Notes under the pieces: generated by a model | What the model was told of the DNA's origin: nothing | The model's database searches: none | What the model saw: only the letters and a program-made list of their open reading frames with translations | Part shown: one piece after another, positions 41,509 to 49,714 of the stretch | Layout: the number at the start of each line of letters is the position of its first letter | Position numbering within the stretch: the first letter of the stretch is position 1 | Made by a program: the position numbers and the translations under genes | DNA from: Azospirillum melinis | GTDB taxonomy: Bacteria; Pseudomonadota; Alphaproteobacteria; Azospirillales; Azospirillaceae | Reading direction: 5' to 3' | Assembly (NCBI RefSeq): GCF_013340935.1 | Contig: NZ_WHOS01000012.1 | Location: forward strand, 1-64,000 | DNA: 64,000 nt

Positions 41509-42375
41509 ATGGCCGAGAGCATGGGGATCGAAACGATCGGCGTCATCGGCGCCGGACAGATGGGCAACGGCATCGCCCAGGTCTGCGCCGTCGCCGGCCT
41601 GACGGTGGTCATGACCGACATCTCCGAAGAGGCGGTGCAGCGCGGCCTGTCGACCGTCGGCGGCAGCCTGGACCGTCTGGTCAAGAAGGAGAAGATGACC
41701 GCCGCCGACCGCGAGGCCGCCGTCGCGCGCATCACCGCCACCACCGACAAGTCGAAGCTCGCCACCTGCGATCTGGTGATCGAGGCCGCGACCGAGAACG
41801 AAGACCTCAAGGTCAAGATCCTGAAGGATCTCTGCGCCACCCTGAAGCCGGAAGCGCTGGTCGCCACCAACACCTCCTCGATCTCCATCACCAAGCTGGC
41901 GACGGCCACCGACTGTCCGGACCGCTTCATCGGCCTGCACTTCTTCAACCCGGTGCCGCTGATGGCGCTGCTGGAGATCATCCGCGGCATCCAGACCAGC
42001 GACGACACCCACGCCAAGGCGATGGCCTTCGCCAAGCGCGTCGGCAAGTCGCCGATCACCGCCAAGAACAGCCCCGGCTTCGCCGTCAACCGCATCCTCT
42101 GCCCGATGATCAACGAGGCGATCTTCGCGCTCCAGGAAGGCATCGCCACCGCCGAGGACATCGACGCCGGCATGAAGGCGGGCTGCAACCACCCGATCGG
42201 CCCGTTGGCGCTGGCCGACCTGATCGGTCTGGACACCATGCTGTCGGTGATGGAGGTCTTCTACGAAGGCTTCAACGATCCGAAGTACCGCCCGGCCCCG
42301 CTGCTGAAGGAGATGGTCGACGCCGGCTACCTCGGCCGCAAGACCGGCCGCGGCTTCTACGACTACAGCAAGTAA
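41509..42375 (+). CDS. hbdA: 3-hydroxybutyryl-CoA dehydrogenase
   Basis: A 288-residue NAD(P)-dependent dehydrogenase that interconverts acetoacetyl-CoA and 3-hydroxybutyryl-CoA. The Rossmann motif [20 protein letters not shown] lies at residues 10-29, then [28 protein letters not shown], the active-site segment [20 protein letters not shown] (catalytic His, about residue 143), [20 protein letters not shown] and [20 protein letters not shown]. The C-terminus [14 protein letters not shown] is diagnostic. Length equals that of known hbd enzymes. AGGG lies upstream of the ATG at 41509. It stands alone, without thiolase or crotonase neighbours, and is followed by a hairpin. A role in polyhydroxybutyrate or short-chain fatty-acid metabolism is likely. 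Confidence 0.95.
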   Translation: MAESMGIETIGVIGAGQMGNGIAQVCAVAGLTVVMTDISEEAVQRGLSTVGGSLDRLVKKEKMTAADREAAVARITATTDKSKLATCDLVIEAATENEDLKVKILKDLCATLKPEALVATNTSSISITKLATATDCPDRFIGLHFFNPVPLMALLEIIRGIQTSDDTHAKAMAFAKRVGKSPITAKNSPGFAVNRILCPMINEAIFALQEGIATAEDIDAGMKAGCNHPIGPLALADLIGLDTMLSVMEVFYEGFNDPKYRPAPLLKEMVDAGYLGRKTGRGFYDYSK

Positions 42376-42386
42376 CTGCTGCGGCG

Positions 42387-42410
42387 AGGGAGGGCCCAGG
42401 CGCCCTCCCT
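42387..42410 (+). terminator. hairpin after hbdA
   Basis: A 9-bp perfect stem AGGGAGGGC / GCCCTCCCT with a six-base loop lies 11 bp after the stop of the 3-hydroxybutyryl-CoA dehydrogenase gene. No T-run follows. It is a probable terminator. Confidence 0.65.
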
Positions 42411-42534
42411 GCCAAATCCGGCCAAGCCGGGAAGCGGGTGCGCAGAACCGTCAAAAGCGGTTCGGATGGAGCAATCACCCGGCCGGGCATCGCCATAGGA
42501 TCGGTGCAGTCCAGCGCCATCACGGAGATGCCCC

Positions 42535-43941
42535 ATGACGGCCCGCCTTCGCGCGGCGGCGGTCGCCCTTTTGCTGTGGATCGGTCCGGCCTATGCGGCC
42601 CAATCGACAAATCCACCGCCGCCCCTGACCAACACCCGCTATGACGAGGATTACCGCTACCTCCTGTCGCCCGAGGCGCGGTCCGGCGCCTCTTGGGAGC
42701 GGTTCAAGGCCATCCCGGTCACGCCGGACGGTTTCGCCTCGCTCTCCACCGGGCTGGAGCTGCGCCTGCGCGGCGAGGCGATCCGCAACAGCGGCTGGGG
42801 CCAGGACGAGCCGCGCAACGACGCCTACGGGCTGTGGCGCGCCCTGCCCTACGCCGACCTGCGCGTGGGGGAAAGCCTGCGCCTGTTCGGCCAGCTGATC
42901 ATGGCCGACGCAGTGGGCAAGCTGGACCCGCTGGCGCCGCCCGATGCCGACCGCATCGACCTGATGCAGGGCTTCGCCGATCTGAACGCCCCGCTGGGCG
43001 AGGCCCAGGGCACGCTGCGCGTCGGCCGTCAGATGCTGGCCTATGGCTCGGAACGGCTGATCTCCATCCGCTACGGCGCCAACGTCCCGCGCGCCTTCGA
43101 CGCGGTGAAGGGCATCGTCACCGCCGGCCCCTGGCGGGTCGACGCCTTCTTCGGCCGTCCGGTCCAGCCGACGCCGGAGCTGTTCGACGACGGTCGCGAC
43201 GCCAAGCGCTCCGCCTGGGGGCTCTATGCCACCCGTCCGCTCGATCTGGGTTGGGGCGGCAGCGCTGGGCTGGACGCCTATTACATCGGCTATCGCAACC
43301 GCCGCGCCGGCTTCGATGCCGGCAGGGCGAACGAGCTGCGCCACACGCTCGGCCTGCGCAGCTTCGGCAAGGCCGACGGCTGGGACTGGAACTGGGAAGC
43401 GATGGGCCAGTTCGGCCGTTTCGGCAGCGGGTCGATCCGGGCCTGGTCGTTCGCCACCGACAGCGGCTATCGCTTCACGGACCTGCCGTTGCAACCCCGG
43501 CTCGGCCTGAAGGCCAACATCGCCAGCGGCGACGGCAACCCCCGCGACGACCGGCTGGAGACCTTCAACCCGCTGTTCCCGCGCGCCAAGTATTTCGGCG
43601 AACTGACGCCCATCGGCCCGTTCAACCTGATGAACCTGCATCCGTCGCTGGACCTCGCCCTGTCCGACGCGTTCAGCCTGTCGGCCTCCGCCATCGCCTT
43701 CTGGCGGGAAAGCCTGGACGACGGCGTCTACGACCTGACCGGCGGGCTGCTGCGGTCCGGTTCGGCGTCGAAGGCGCGCTATGTCGGCACGCAGGGCGAA
43801 CTGGTGCTGTCCTACAGCTCCGGCCGCTCCTTCGAGGGGCTGATCTCCTATTCTCTGTTCCAGCCGGGTTCCTTCCTGAAGGACAGCGGCCCGGCCAAGA
43901 CCATCCATTTCGCCGGGATGGAAGCGGTGTTCAAATTCTAG
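42535..43941 (+). CDS. alginate-export-type outer-membrane beta-barrel protein
   Basis: A 468-residue exported protein of the alginate_exp (AlgE-like) outer-membrane family. The signal peptide MTARLRAAAVALLLWIGPAY ends near AAQ. The mature part starts with NTRYDEDYRYLLSPEARSGA and WERFKAIPVTPDGFASLSTG, common in this family, followed by many alternating strands such as YADLRVGESLRLFGQLIMAD, GTLRVGRQMLAYGSERLISI and the C-terminal TIHFAGMEAVFKF ending in Phe, the usual barrel signal. It may pass a hydrophobic or anionic solute; many members have nothing to do with alginate, and no alginate genes are present. The ATG at 42535 has GGAGA six bases upstream. Two strong hairpins follow the stop. 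Confidence 0.88.
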   Translation: MTARLRAAAVALLLWIGPAYAAQSTNPPPPLTNTRYDEDYRYLLSPEARSGASWERFKAIPVTPDGFASLSTGLELRLRGEAIRNSGWGQDEPRNDAYGLWRALPYADLRVGESLRLFGQLIMADAVGKLDPLAPPDADRIDLMQGFADLNAPLGEAQGTLRVGRQMLAYGSERLISIRYGANVPRAFDAVKGIVTAGPWRVDAFFGRPVQPTPELFDDGRDAKRSAWGLYATRPLDLGWGGSAGLDAYYIGYRNRRAGFDAGRANELRHTLGLRSFGKADGWDWNWEAMGQFGRFGSGSIRAWSFATDSGYRFTDLPLQPRLGLKANIASGDGNPRDDRLETFNPLFPRAKYFGELTPIGPFNLMNLHPSLDLALSDAFSLSASAIAFWRESLDDGVYDLTGGLLRSGSASKARYVGTQGELVLSYSSGRSFEGLISYSLFQPGSFLKDSGPAKTIHFAGMEAVFKF

Positions 43942-43978
43942 AATCAGTCTGGTGCTTCAGGAAGCACCAGACTGATTC
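43941..43978. terminator. perfect 18-bp hairpin after the outer-membrane gene
   Basis: GAATCAGTCTGGTGCTTC pairs perfectly with GAAGCACCAGACTGATTC around a two-base loop (43959-43960). It begins at the last base of the outer-membrane protein stop codon. It has no T-run on the plus strand; it may be a terminator, an RNA-stability element or a dispersed palindrome. Confidence 0.7.
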
Positions 43979-43995
43979 CAAGCTTTTGGGTTTCC

Positions 43996-44038
43996 GTGTG
44001 ATTCACGCTTCAAGCGATTCCGCTTGAAGCGATCACAC
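43996..44038. repeat. second long interrupted hairpin
   Basis: A composite hairpin, GTGTGAT...ATCACAC outside and GCTTCAAGCG/CGCTTGAAGC inside with an ATTC loop, lies 18 bp after the first hairpin. Together the two structures fill the gap before the potassium channel gene. The inner sequence may be one copy of an interspersed repeat; only one copy is in this window. Confidence 0.6.
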
Positions 44039-44125
44039 TCTAAAGCGCAAGCCTTGCAGCCGGACGGCGATCTCTTACGTTCAGACAATCGGGGCTTTCG
44101 ACAAGTCCCGTCGGATCGACGGCGG

Positions 44126-45214
44126 ATGCGGGATACGGTGGATCGGCGAATACAGGATAGAAGACGGAGCAAGCCGTCCTTGCGCCAGGGGCGGCTTCTC
44201 CATGTCCGCTCCGGACTGTCGGCGGAAAAGACCCTGCTGCTGCGCGTCGGGATCGTCGCCGCCCTGATCGCCCTGGTCATCGCGGTGTTCTGGTTCGACC
44301 GCGACGGTCTGAAGGACCAGATCGACAATCACATCAGCTTTCCCGACATCCTCTACTTCGCCATGATCACGGTGACCACCGTCGGTTATGGCGACATCGT
44401 ACCGGTCAGCCACACCGCCCGGCTGATCGACGCCTTCGCCGTCACGCCGATCCGCATCTTCATCTGGTTCATCTTTCTCGGCACCGCCTATGAGCTGGTG
44501 GTGCAGAGGATCGTGGAGGAATTCCGGTTGAGCCGCATTCAGAAGCAGCTGCAGGGCCACATCGTACTGTGCGGCTTCGGGCACAGCGGCTTCATCGCCG
44601 CGCAGGAGACCGTTTCGAAGGGCCATCCCGCCGACCATATCGTCGTCATCGACGAATCGGAGGACCGCATCCAGTTGGCAGCCGACTGCGGCTTCGTCGG
44701 CCTGCTTGGCGACGGCACCAGCGAGGAGACGCTGAAGAACGCCTGTGTCGGCAAGGCGAAGGCGGTGATCGTCAGCACCGGGCGCGACGACACCACCATC
44801 CTGGTGATCCTGACCGTGCGCCACCTGTCCGCCGCCACCAAGATCGTGGCGAACATCAAGCAGGAGGAGAACATCAAGCTCGCCAACCTCAGCGGCGCCG
44901 ATCTGGTGGTGTCGCCGCCCAAGATCGGCGGCTACCTGATGGCCGATGCGGTGGAGACGCGCTACGCAACCCCCTTCCTGTGCGACCTGATGTCGGCCGG
45001 CGGGCAGATGGTGCTCAGCGAACGCCGGGCGGAGCCGGACGAGGTCGGCCTGACTATGGCGGAGGTCACCGCCGGCATGGTGGTGCAGGTCCACAGCCAC
45101 GGCCGCGACATTCCCTTCACCGAGCGCAACCGCTACATCATCCAGCCGCAGGACACCCTGCTGATCATCAGCACGCCCACCGACGCAAAGACCCCCTCTC
45201 CCCCCGGGGGCTAA
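44126..45214 (+). CDS. potassium channel with RCK/TrkA domains
   Basis: A roughly 362-residue two-helix potassium channel with a cytoplasmic gating ring. The first helix is LLLRVGIVAALIALVIAVFWF (about residues 40-60), then the pore helix and selectivity filter ITVTTVGYGDIVPVSHTARL (about 85-105) and a second helix RIFIWFIFLGTAYELV. The RCK N domain contains IVLCGFGHSGFIAAQETVSK and VVIDESEDRIQLAADCG; the C domain includes MLSGADLVVSP-like and VTAGMVVQVHSHGRDIPF residues. The filter is intact, so it should conduct K+. The ATG at 44126 is a conservative start; upstream TTG/GTG codons would extend it into the hairpin region. The final residues AKTPSPPGG are encoded by a dispersed palindromic repeat, so the last codons look recruited. 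No partner in an operon. Confidence 0.9.
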   Translation: MRDTVDRRIQDRRRSKPSLRQGRLLHVRSGLSAEKTLLLRVGIVAALIALVIAVFWFDRDGLKDQIDNHISFPDILYFAMITVTTVGYGDIVPVSHTARLIDAFAVTPIRIFIWFIFLGTAYELVVQRIVEEFRLSRIQKQLQGHIVLCGFGHSGFIAAQETVSKGHPADHIVVIDESEDRIQLAADCGFVGLLGDGTSEETLKNACVGKAKAVIVSTGRDDTTILVILTVRHLSAATKIVANIKQEENIKLANLSGADLVVSPPKIGGYLMADAVETRYATPFLCDLMSAGGQMVLSERRAEPDEVGLTMAEVTAGMVVQVHSHGRDIPFTERNRYIIQPQDTLLIISTPTDAKTPSPPGG

Positions 45215-45307
45215 ATCATTCACACAAATGAATCCCAATGCGCGCATCGGCAAAACGACGTTGGCGTTTGGCCGATCCCGCCCCGCAAGGGGAGAAGGGC
45301 TTTGCGT
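45183..45307. repeat. inverted-repeat element overlapping the channel 3' end
   Basis: GACGCAAAG-x-CC-CTCTCCCC at 45183-45204 is inverted at about 45287-45307 (GGGGAGAAGGGCTTTGCGTC). It encloses other GC-rich stems. The left arm provides the last codons and stop of the potassium channel gene. Its core is of the CCCTCTCCC type seen at 4.6 and 54.9 kb. No open frame inside it is supported. Confidence 0.7.
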
Positions 45308-45362
45308 CAATAACACTCTCTTCGGATGCGACGGACCTGGGCTACGGACCTGGGGACCCGGG

Positions 45363-46076
45363 CTACGGCCCGTCCGCCAAGTCGCGCAGGGCGGTCACGT
45401 CGCAGCGGAAGCGGTTGGGCCGCAGTTCCTCCAGCAGGCCCTGCCGTTTCAGTTCGGCGACGACGCGGCTGGCGGTCTCGGTGGTGATGCCCAGCACGGC
45501 GCCGACATCCTCCCGACCGAAGAAGTCGCACTCGCCCCGGTCGTCGACCAGGGTCAGGAACAGCCGGGCGACCCGCGCCCGCGCGCTGCCGGTGCCGAGT
45601 TCGACCAGAAAGGCGTCGGCCCGCTCCACCGCCTGATGCCAGCGGCGCATCAGCTGCTGATGCAGGTGCTGCGTCTCCTCCGACAGGCGCTGGATCACCG
45701 CGCGCGGGATGCGGCAGGTCAGGACCGGATGGATGGCGATGGCGGTATGGCGGTAGGGCTCGCCCAGCGCCGCCTCCAGCCCGGCGGTGTCGCCGGTGCG
45801 CAGCAGCCGGACGATGCGCTGGCCGCCGTTCGGCAGATACTGCACCAGCTTCACCAGCCCGCCGCGCACGGTGTAGAGCGCCGCCGGCTCGTCGCCGACA
45901 TGGTAGAGCGCCGCCCCCGGCGCCACCGTCATCTCGTCGATGGGCAGATGGATCAGGTTGAAATCCGGTTCCGTCAGGTCGGCGAACAGTGCCGAGTCCC
46001 GGATGCCGCACCCCCGGCAGTTCGCCAGCCCCCGCCATGCGGCGTTGACGCTGGTCTTCTTCACGCTCATGTCCAT
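45363..46076 (-). CDS. Crp/Fnr-family regulator with FNR-like cysteines
   Basis: A 237-residue Crp/Fnr-family regulator. Cysteines at residues 20 and 23 (ANCRGCGIRD) and 121 (LTCRIP) sit where FNR of E. coli has three of its four iron-sulphur ligands; the third FNR position (29) is Ala. The cyclic-nucleotide-like fold follows (APGAALYHVGDEPAALYTVR), then a dimer helix and a C-terminal winged HTH: DFFGREDVGAVLGITTETAS then RVVAELKRQGLLEEL, with the FNR-type E-x2-SR contact residues. A possible role is oxygen or redox sensing. The ATG at 46076 or 46070 is the start. It lies about 110 bp downstream of the BclA-like transporter gene on the same strand. The regulated genes are unknown; [4Fe-4S] binding with three Cys is uncertain. 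Confidence 0.88.
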   Translation of the reverse strand: MDMSVKKTSVNAAWRGLANCRGCGIRDSALFADLTEPDFNLIHLPIDEMTVAPGAALYHVGDEPAALYTVRGGLVKLVQYLPNGGQRIVRLLRTGDTAGLEAALGEPYRHTAIAIHPVLTCRIPRAVIQRLSEETQHLHQQLMRRWHQAVERADAFLVELGTGSARARVARLFLTLVDDRGECDFFGREDVGAVLGITTETASRVVAELKRQGLLEELRPNRFRCDVTALRDLADGP

Positions 46077-46184
46077 GGTGATGCGGGGCGATTCTCGGGA
46101 GGCGGCGATGCTGTGGGTAAGATAAGGTGTCCGCCGCGCAGTGTGGCAGCTTTTCGGACGGGTTCCAAGGTTCCGGGGACGGCC

Positions 46185-48047
46185 TTACGCCGCGCTCTCC
46201 TCCATCGGCCGGATCGGCCGCGCCTCCTCGCGCAGCGTGACGGCGCCGTTGGTGCGCTCCAGCACCAGCTTGCGGCCGTGGTGGGCGGCCAGCCCGGCAT
46301 GGTGGCCGATGGTCAGCAGGGTGGCGTGCGGCAGTTCGCGCTCCATCAGCGACAGAAGCTCCTCCTCCGCCGGGGGATCGAGGCTGTCGGTCGCGTCCTC
46401 CAGGAAGATCCAGTCGGGGCGGCGGATCAGCAGCCGGGCGAAGCCCAGCCGCTGGCGCTCGGGCACCGACAGCACCTCGTCCCAATGGTCGATGCTGTCC
46501 AGTCGGCCGACGAGGTCGGGCAGCCCGACGCTGACCAGCGCACCGGCCGCCTTGTCGTCGCCGACCGACGCCGCGGTACCGGGATAGGCCAGGACCGCGC
46601 GCAGGCTGGCATGGGGCAGATAGGGGCGTTCGGGCATGAAGAAGACGCGGGTGTGGGCCGGCAGGGTGATCAGCCCGCGCCCCCAGGGCCAGACGCCGGC
46701 CACGGCGCGGAACAGGCGGATGGTCGCCGTCGCGTCGCCGCCGATCAGCACGCGGTCGCCCGGCCGCACCTCCAGGTCGAAGGGATGGACGACCGCCGTG
46801 CCGTTCGGCTCATCGATGGCGACGCCGCGGAAGGTCAGCGTGTCGTGATCGTCGGAGCGCACCACCTGGATGTGGCCGTCCGGCACGTCGCAGACATTGC
46901 GGTCCAGCCGCACCAGCGCGTCGTGCAGGTTCAGCACGCGCTCCACCGACGCCCGCCATTCGGCGACGCGCGGCAGATTGTCGATGGGCCAGGACAGGGC
47001 GCCGACCGTCTGCTGGAAGGCCTGCGCCGTCTGCATCAGCACGCCCAGCGAAATGGTGCCGACGATGTAGCGCGGGGCGGCGACCAGGATCGGAAAGGCG
47101 GCGGACAGCACGGAATAGCTGGCGCTGAACACCATCATGTGGCTGAGCGCGCGGGTCTGGCCGTTCCAGCCCCGCACCACCCCGCCGAACAGGCCGGCAA
47201 GGTGTCCGCGCTCCGCCGATTCGCCATGCAGCAGGGCGATGGTCTGGCCGTTCTCGCGGATGCGGGCCAGCGCGAAGCGGAAGTCGGCCTCGTAGCCCTG
47301 GCGCCGGTTGACCGCGTTGACCAGCGGCTGGCCGATCAGCATGGCGATGGTGGTGCCCACCGCGGCATAGAGCAGCGCCACGAACAGCAGATGGCCCGGC
47401 ACCGCCAGTTCCATCCCCAGCAGCGTGACCGACAGGGTGCCGGACAGCATCCACAGGATGTTGGTGAAGCTGATCAGCAGCAGCGCGCAATAGGTCAGCG
47501 AATGGCCGAGGTCGATGGCCATCTCCGCCGTGATGCGGATGTCCTCGGCGATGCGGCCGTCGGGGTTGTCGTGCTCGCCCGGCATATAGGCGATCTGGTG
47601 GTGACGGCCGCGGCGCAGCCAGTCCTCCAGCAGCTTGCGGGTCAGCCAGTCGCGCCAGCCCATCTGGAGACGGCGCTTCACCCGCAGATGCAGCACGACG
47701 ATGACGATGTTGTAGAGGATGATCAGCCCGACCAGACCGATCATGGTCAGGAAACGGTCCATGGAGCGCTGTTCGAGCGCGTCGAACAGCCGCTCGCTCC
47801 ACAGGTTGATCAGGACGGGGACCGAGACCTGCCCGACCGTCAGCACGACCAGCGCCACGGTCAGCGCCCATACGGTCACCCGCGAGCGTCCGTGCCAGTA
47901 GCCGCCCGCCAGGCTCAGGAAGCGGCGGGCGAAGCCGGGCGTGTTTCCGCCGGACGTGTCGCGATCCCCGTCGCCGTCCCTGTGGCCAGCCTTGTCGCCG
48001 GGCTCACTGCCCTTCCCGCCGCCTGTCTTGCCGGTCATGCCGCCCAT
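46185..48047 (-). CDS. SbmA/BacA (BclA-like) transporter with degenerate ATPase domain
   Basis: A 620-residue membrane protein of the SbmA/BacA-BclA group. The membrane part carries the SbmA_BacA hallmark stretches WSERLFDALEQRSMDRFLTM, RRLQMGWRDWLTRKLLEDWL and NPDGRIAEDIRITAEMAIDL. The C-terminal domain aligns with BclA/YddA-type ATPases but is broken at every key site: Walker A reads LIGGDATATIRLFRAV, so the Lys is Thr; the Q-loop is FFMPERPYLP, Gln to Glu; the signature is LSVPERQR, Gly to Pro; Walker B is IFLEDATDSLD, DE swapped to ED. The H-loop His is kept (TIGHHAGLAAH). The domain is full length and in frame, so it looks preserved but catalytically dead. It may work by proton-driven uptake as in SbmA/BacA. 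Start: ATG at 48047 or 48038. Confidence 0.9.
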   Translation of the reverse strand: MGGMTGKTGGGKGSEPGDKAGHRDGDGDRDTSGGNTPGFARRFLSLAGGYWHGRSRVTVWALTVALVVLTVGQVSVPVLINLWSERLFDALEQRSMDRFLTMIGLVGLIILYNIVIVVLHLRVKRRLQMGWRDWLTRKLLEDWLRRGRHHQIAYMPGEHDNPDGRIAEDIRITAEMAIDLGHSLTYCALLLISFTNILWMLSGTLSVTLLGMELAVPGHLLFVALLYAAVGTTIAMLIGQPLVNAVNRRQGYEADFRFALARIRENGQTIALLHGESAERGHLAGLFGGVVRGWNGQTRALSHMMVFSASYSVLSAAFPILVAAPRYIVGTISLGVLMQTAQAFQQTVGALSWPIDNLPRVAEWRASVERVLNLHDALVRLDRNVCDVPDGHIQVVRSDDHDTLTFRGVAIDEPNGTAVVHPFDLEVRPGDRVLIGGDATATIRLFRAVAGVWPWGRGLITLPAHTRVFFMPERPYLPHASLRAVLAYPGTAASVGDDKAAGALVSVGLPDLVGRLDSIDHWDEVLSVPERQRLGFARLLIRRPDWIFLEDATDSLDPPAEEELLSLMERELPHATLLTIGHHAGLAAHHGRKLVLERTNGAVTLREEARPIRPMEESAA

Positions 48048-48140
48048 CCCGGGGCTTGCGCCCTCAATCCTTCACCATCCGTATAACTGACGAATAGGGT
48101 GTGACAGGCCGAAAGTACAGGGGCAGCGGCGAAAGAACGG

Positions 48141-49505
48141 TTAAAGTCTCCCGGTTCTCACCACCTCGGCGAGGAAGCGGTAGCTGTCCTTGGGCGTGCG
48201 TTCCAGCGTGTCGTAATCGACCCGCACGATGCCGAAGCGCTTCGACAGGCCGAAGGCCCATTCGAAATTGTCCAGCAGGCTCCAGCACAGATAGCCCTTG
48301 ACGTTGCAGCCGTCGGCCAACGCCTGGGCCACCGATTCCAGATGCTCGCGGTAGTAGAGCACCCGCTCGGCATCGTGGATCTGGCCGTCCGGCGTCACCA
48401 CGTCGTCATAGGCGCAGCCGTTCTCCGCGATGAAGACGGCGGGATTGCCGTAATCGGTGCGGAGTTCGCTCAGCAGGTCGTAGAGCCCCTCCGGCTGCAC
48501 CGGCCAGGCCATGCCGGTCCAGCGCCGGCACTGGGCCTCGCCCCAGCCGACAGCGAAGGGCCGCCCCTCCTCATGCTTCATCGTCATGCGGGAGTAGTAG
48601 TTGATGCCCAGCAGGTCGATGGGGTGGCGGATCGCCTCCTCGTCGCCGGGCAGCACGAACTCCGCCATCTTATCGGCGAGCAGCGCCGGGATCTGCCCGC
48701 GCATCAGCCCGTCCAGCGTCACCCGGTTCCACACCGCGTCCCAGCGGGCGGCGGCGGCGACATCCTCCGGCCGGTCGCTGTCGGGAACGCTCGGCTGAAG
48801 GTTGAGGACGGTGCCCAGCGTCAGGCCGGACCGCTCCGCCGCGATGGCGCGCAAGGCCGCGCCCTGCGCCAGATTCTGGTGGTGCAGGGCGCGCAGGATG
48901 CCCTGTTCGCCCAGCCTGTGGCCGGGGGCGTGCTCGCCCACGCCATAGCCGAAGATGGCGACCACGTTCGGCTCGTTCAGCATCATCCAGCTCTTGACCC
49001 GGTCGGCCAGCCGGGCGGTGACGATGCGGGCATAGTCGGCGAAGGGGCCGACGATCTCCCGCCCCTGCCAGCCGCCGGCATCCTCCAGCGGCTGCGGCAG
49101 GTCCCAATGGTAGAGGCAGGCCATCGGCGTGATGCCGGCCTCCAGCAGGCTGTCGACCAGCCGGTCGTAGAAGTCGAGTCCGCGCGTCTCCACCGCCCCG
49201 GTTCCCGTCGGCAGGATGCGCGGCCAGGCGATGGAGAAGCGGTAGCTGTCGAAGCCCGCGGCCTTCATCAGCGCGATGTCTTCCGGGTAGCGGTGATAAT
49301 GGTCGCAGGCGACGGCGGCGCTGCTGCCGTCCATGATGCGTCCATCAGCGGTGAATGTGTCCCACACGCAAGTCCCGCGCCCGTCGGCCGTCACCGCCCC
49401 TTCGATCTGGTAGGCGGCGGTCGACGCACCCCAGCGGAAATCCGGCGGGAAACTCAGCGGCTTGGCGTCGGCGGCCTGGGACACGGGCTGGCTGAAGCTG
49501 TCCAT
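48141..49505 (-). CDS. GH1 beta-glucosidase
   Basis: A 454-residue glycoside hydrolase family 1 enzyme, hydrolysing beta-glucosides or related disaccharides. The N-terminus [20 protein letters not shown], then [20 protein letters not shown] and [20 protein letters not shown], is typical. The acid/base Glu is in [16 protein letters not shown] (about residue 168) and the nucleophile Glu is in [12 protein letters not shown] (about 357); [17 protein letters not shown] residues near the C-terminus complete the site. No signal peptide, so it is cytoplasmic. The ATG at 49505 lies after a GGGAGGATAAAG-like ribosome-binding site. It is divergent from a GH4 gene with an intervening palindrome, suggesting joint control of glycoside use. 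No transporter is next to them. Confidence 0.94.
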   Translation of the reverse strand: MDSFSQPVSQAADAKPLSFPPDFRWGASTAAYQIEGAVTADGRGTCVWDTFTADGRIMDGSSAAVACDHYHRYPEDIALMKAAGFDSYRFSIAWPRILPTGTGAVETRGLDFYDRLVDSLLEAGITPMACLYHWDLPQPLEDAGGWQGREIVGPFADYARIVTARLADRVKSWMMLNEPNVVAIFGYGVGEHAPGHRLGEQGILRALHHQNLAQGAALRAIAAERSGLTLGTVLNLQPSVPDSDRPEDVAAAARWDAVWNRVTLDGLMRGQIPALLADKMAEFVLPGDEEAIRHPIDLLGINYYSRMTMKHEEGRPFAVGWGEAQCRRWTGMAWPVQPEGLYDLLSELRTDYGNPAVFIAENGCAYDDVVTPDGQIHDAERVLYYREHLESVAQALADGCNVKGYLCWSLLDNFEWAFGLSKRFGIVRVDYDTLERTPKDSYRFLAEVVRTGRL

Positions 49506-49608
49506 CTTTATCCTCCCACAGGGACGGTCCGTTTTCCCCAGCATGCCCCAGCCGGGCCTGCTCCGCCATGGGGCAAGCATGCGGACGCTCGGGGCGCGAC
49601 GCGGTGGC

Positions 49609-49626
49609 GCAGCCACAGGTGGCTGC
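49609..49626. promoter_or_regulatory. palindrome in the GH1-GH4 divergent promoter
   Basis: GCAGCCAC-AG-GTGGCTGC is a perfect 8+2+8 inverted repeat in the 209-bp gap between the two divergent glycosidase genes. Its size suits a LacI- or ROK-type operator, though no such regulator lies in the window. Confidence 0.5.
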
Positions 49627-49714
49627 AAACGGGCACTGTGCGGACCTGCCCGAACGGCGTAGCCTGATCCCAAAAGACGGCGGCCGGCCGCTTCCTTTGC
49701 GGAGGAAACCACCC

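Noticed and set aside
45228..48086. Open frame of about 950 codons opposite the regulator and BclA-like genes
   Set aside because: Antisense shadow without motifs.
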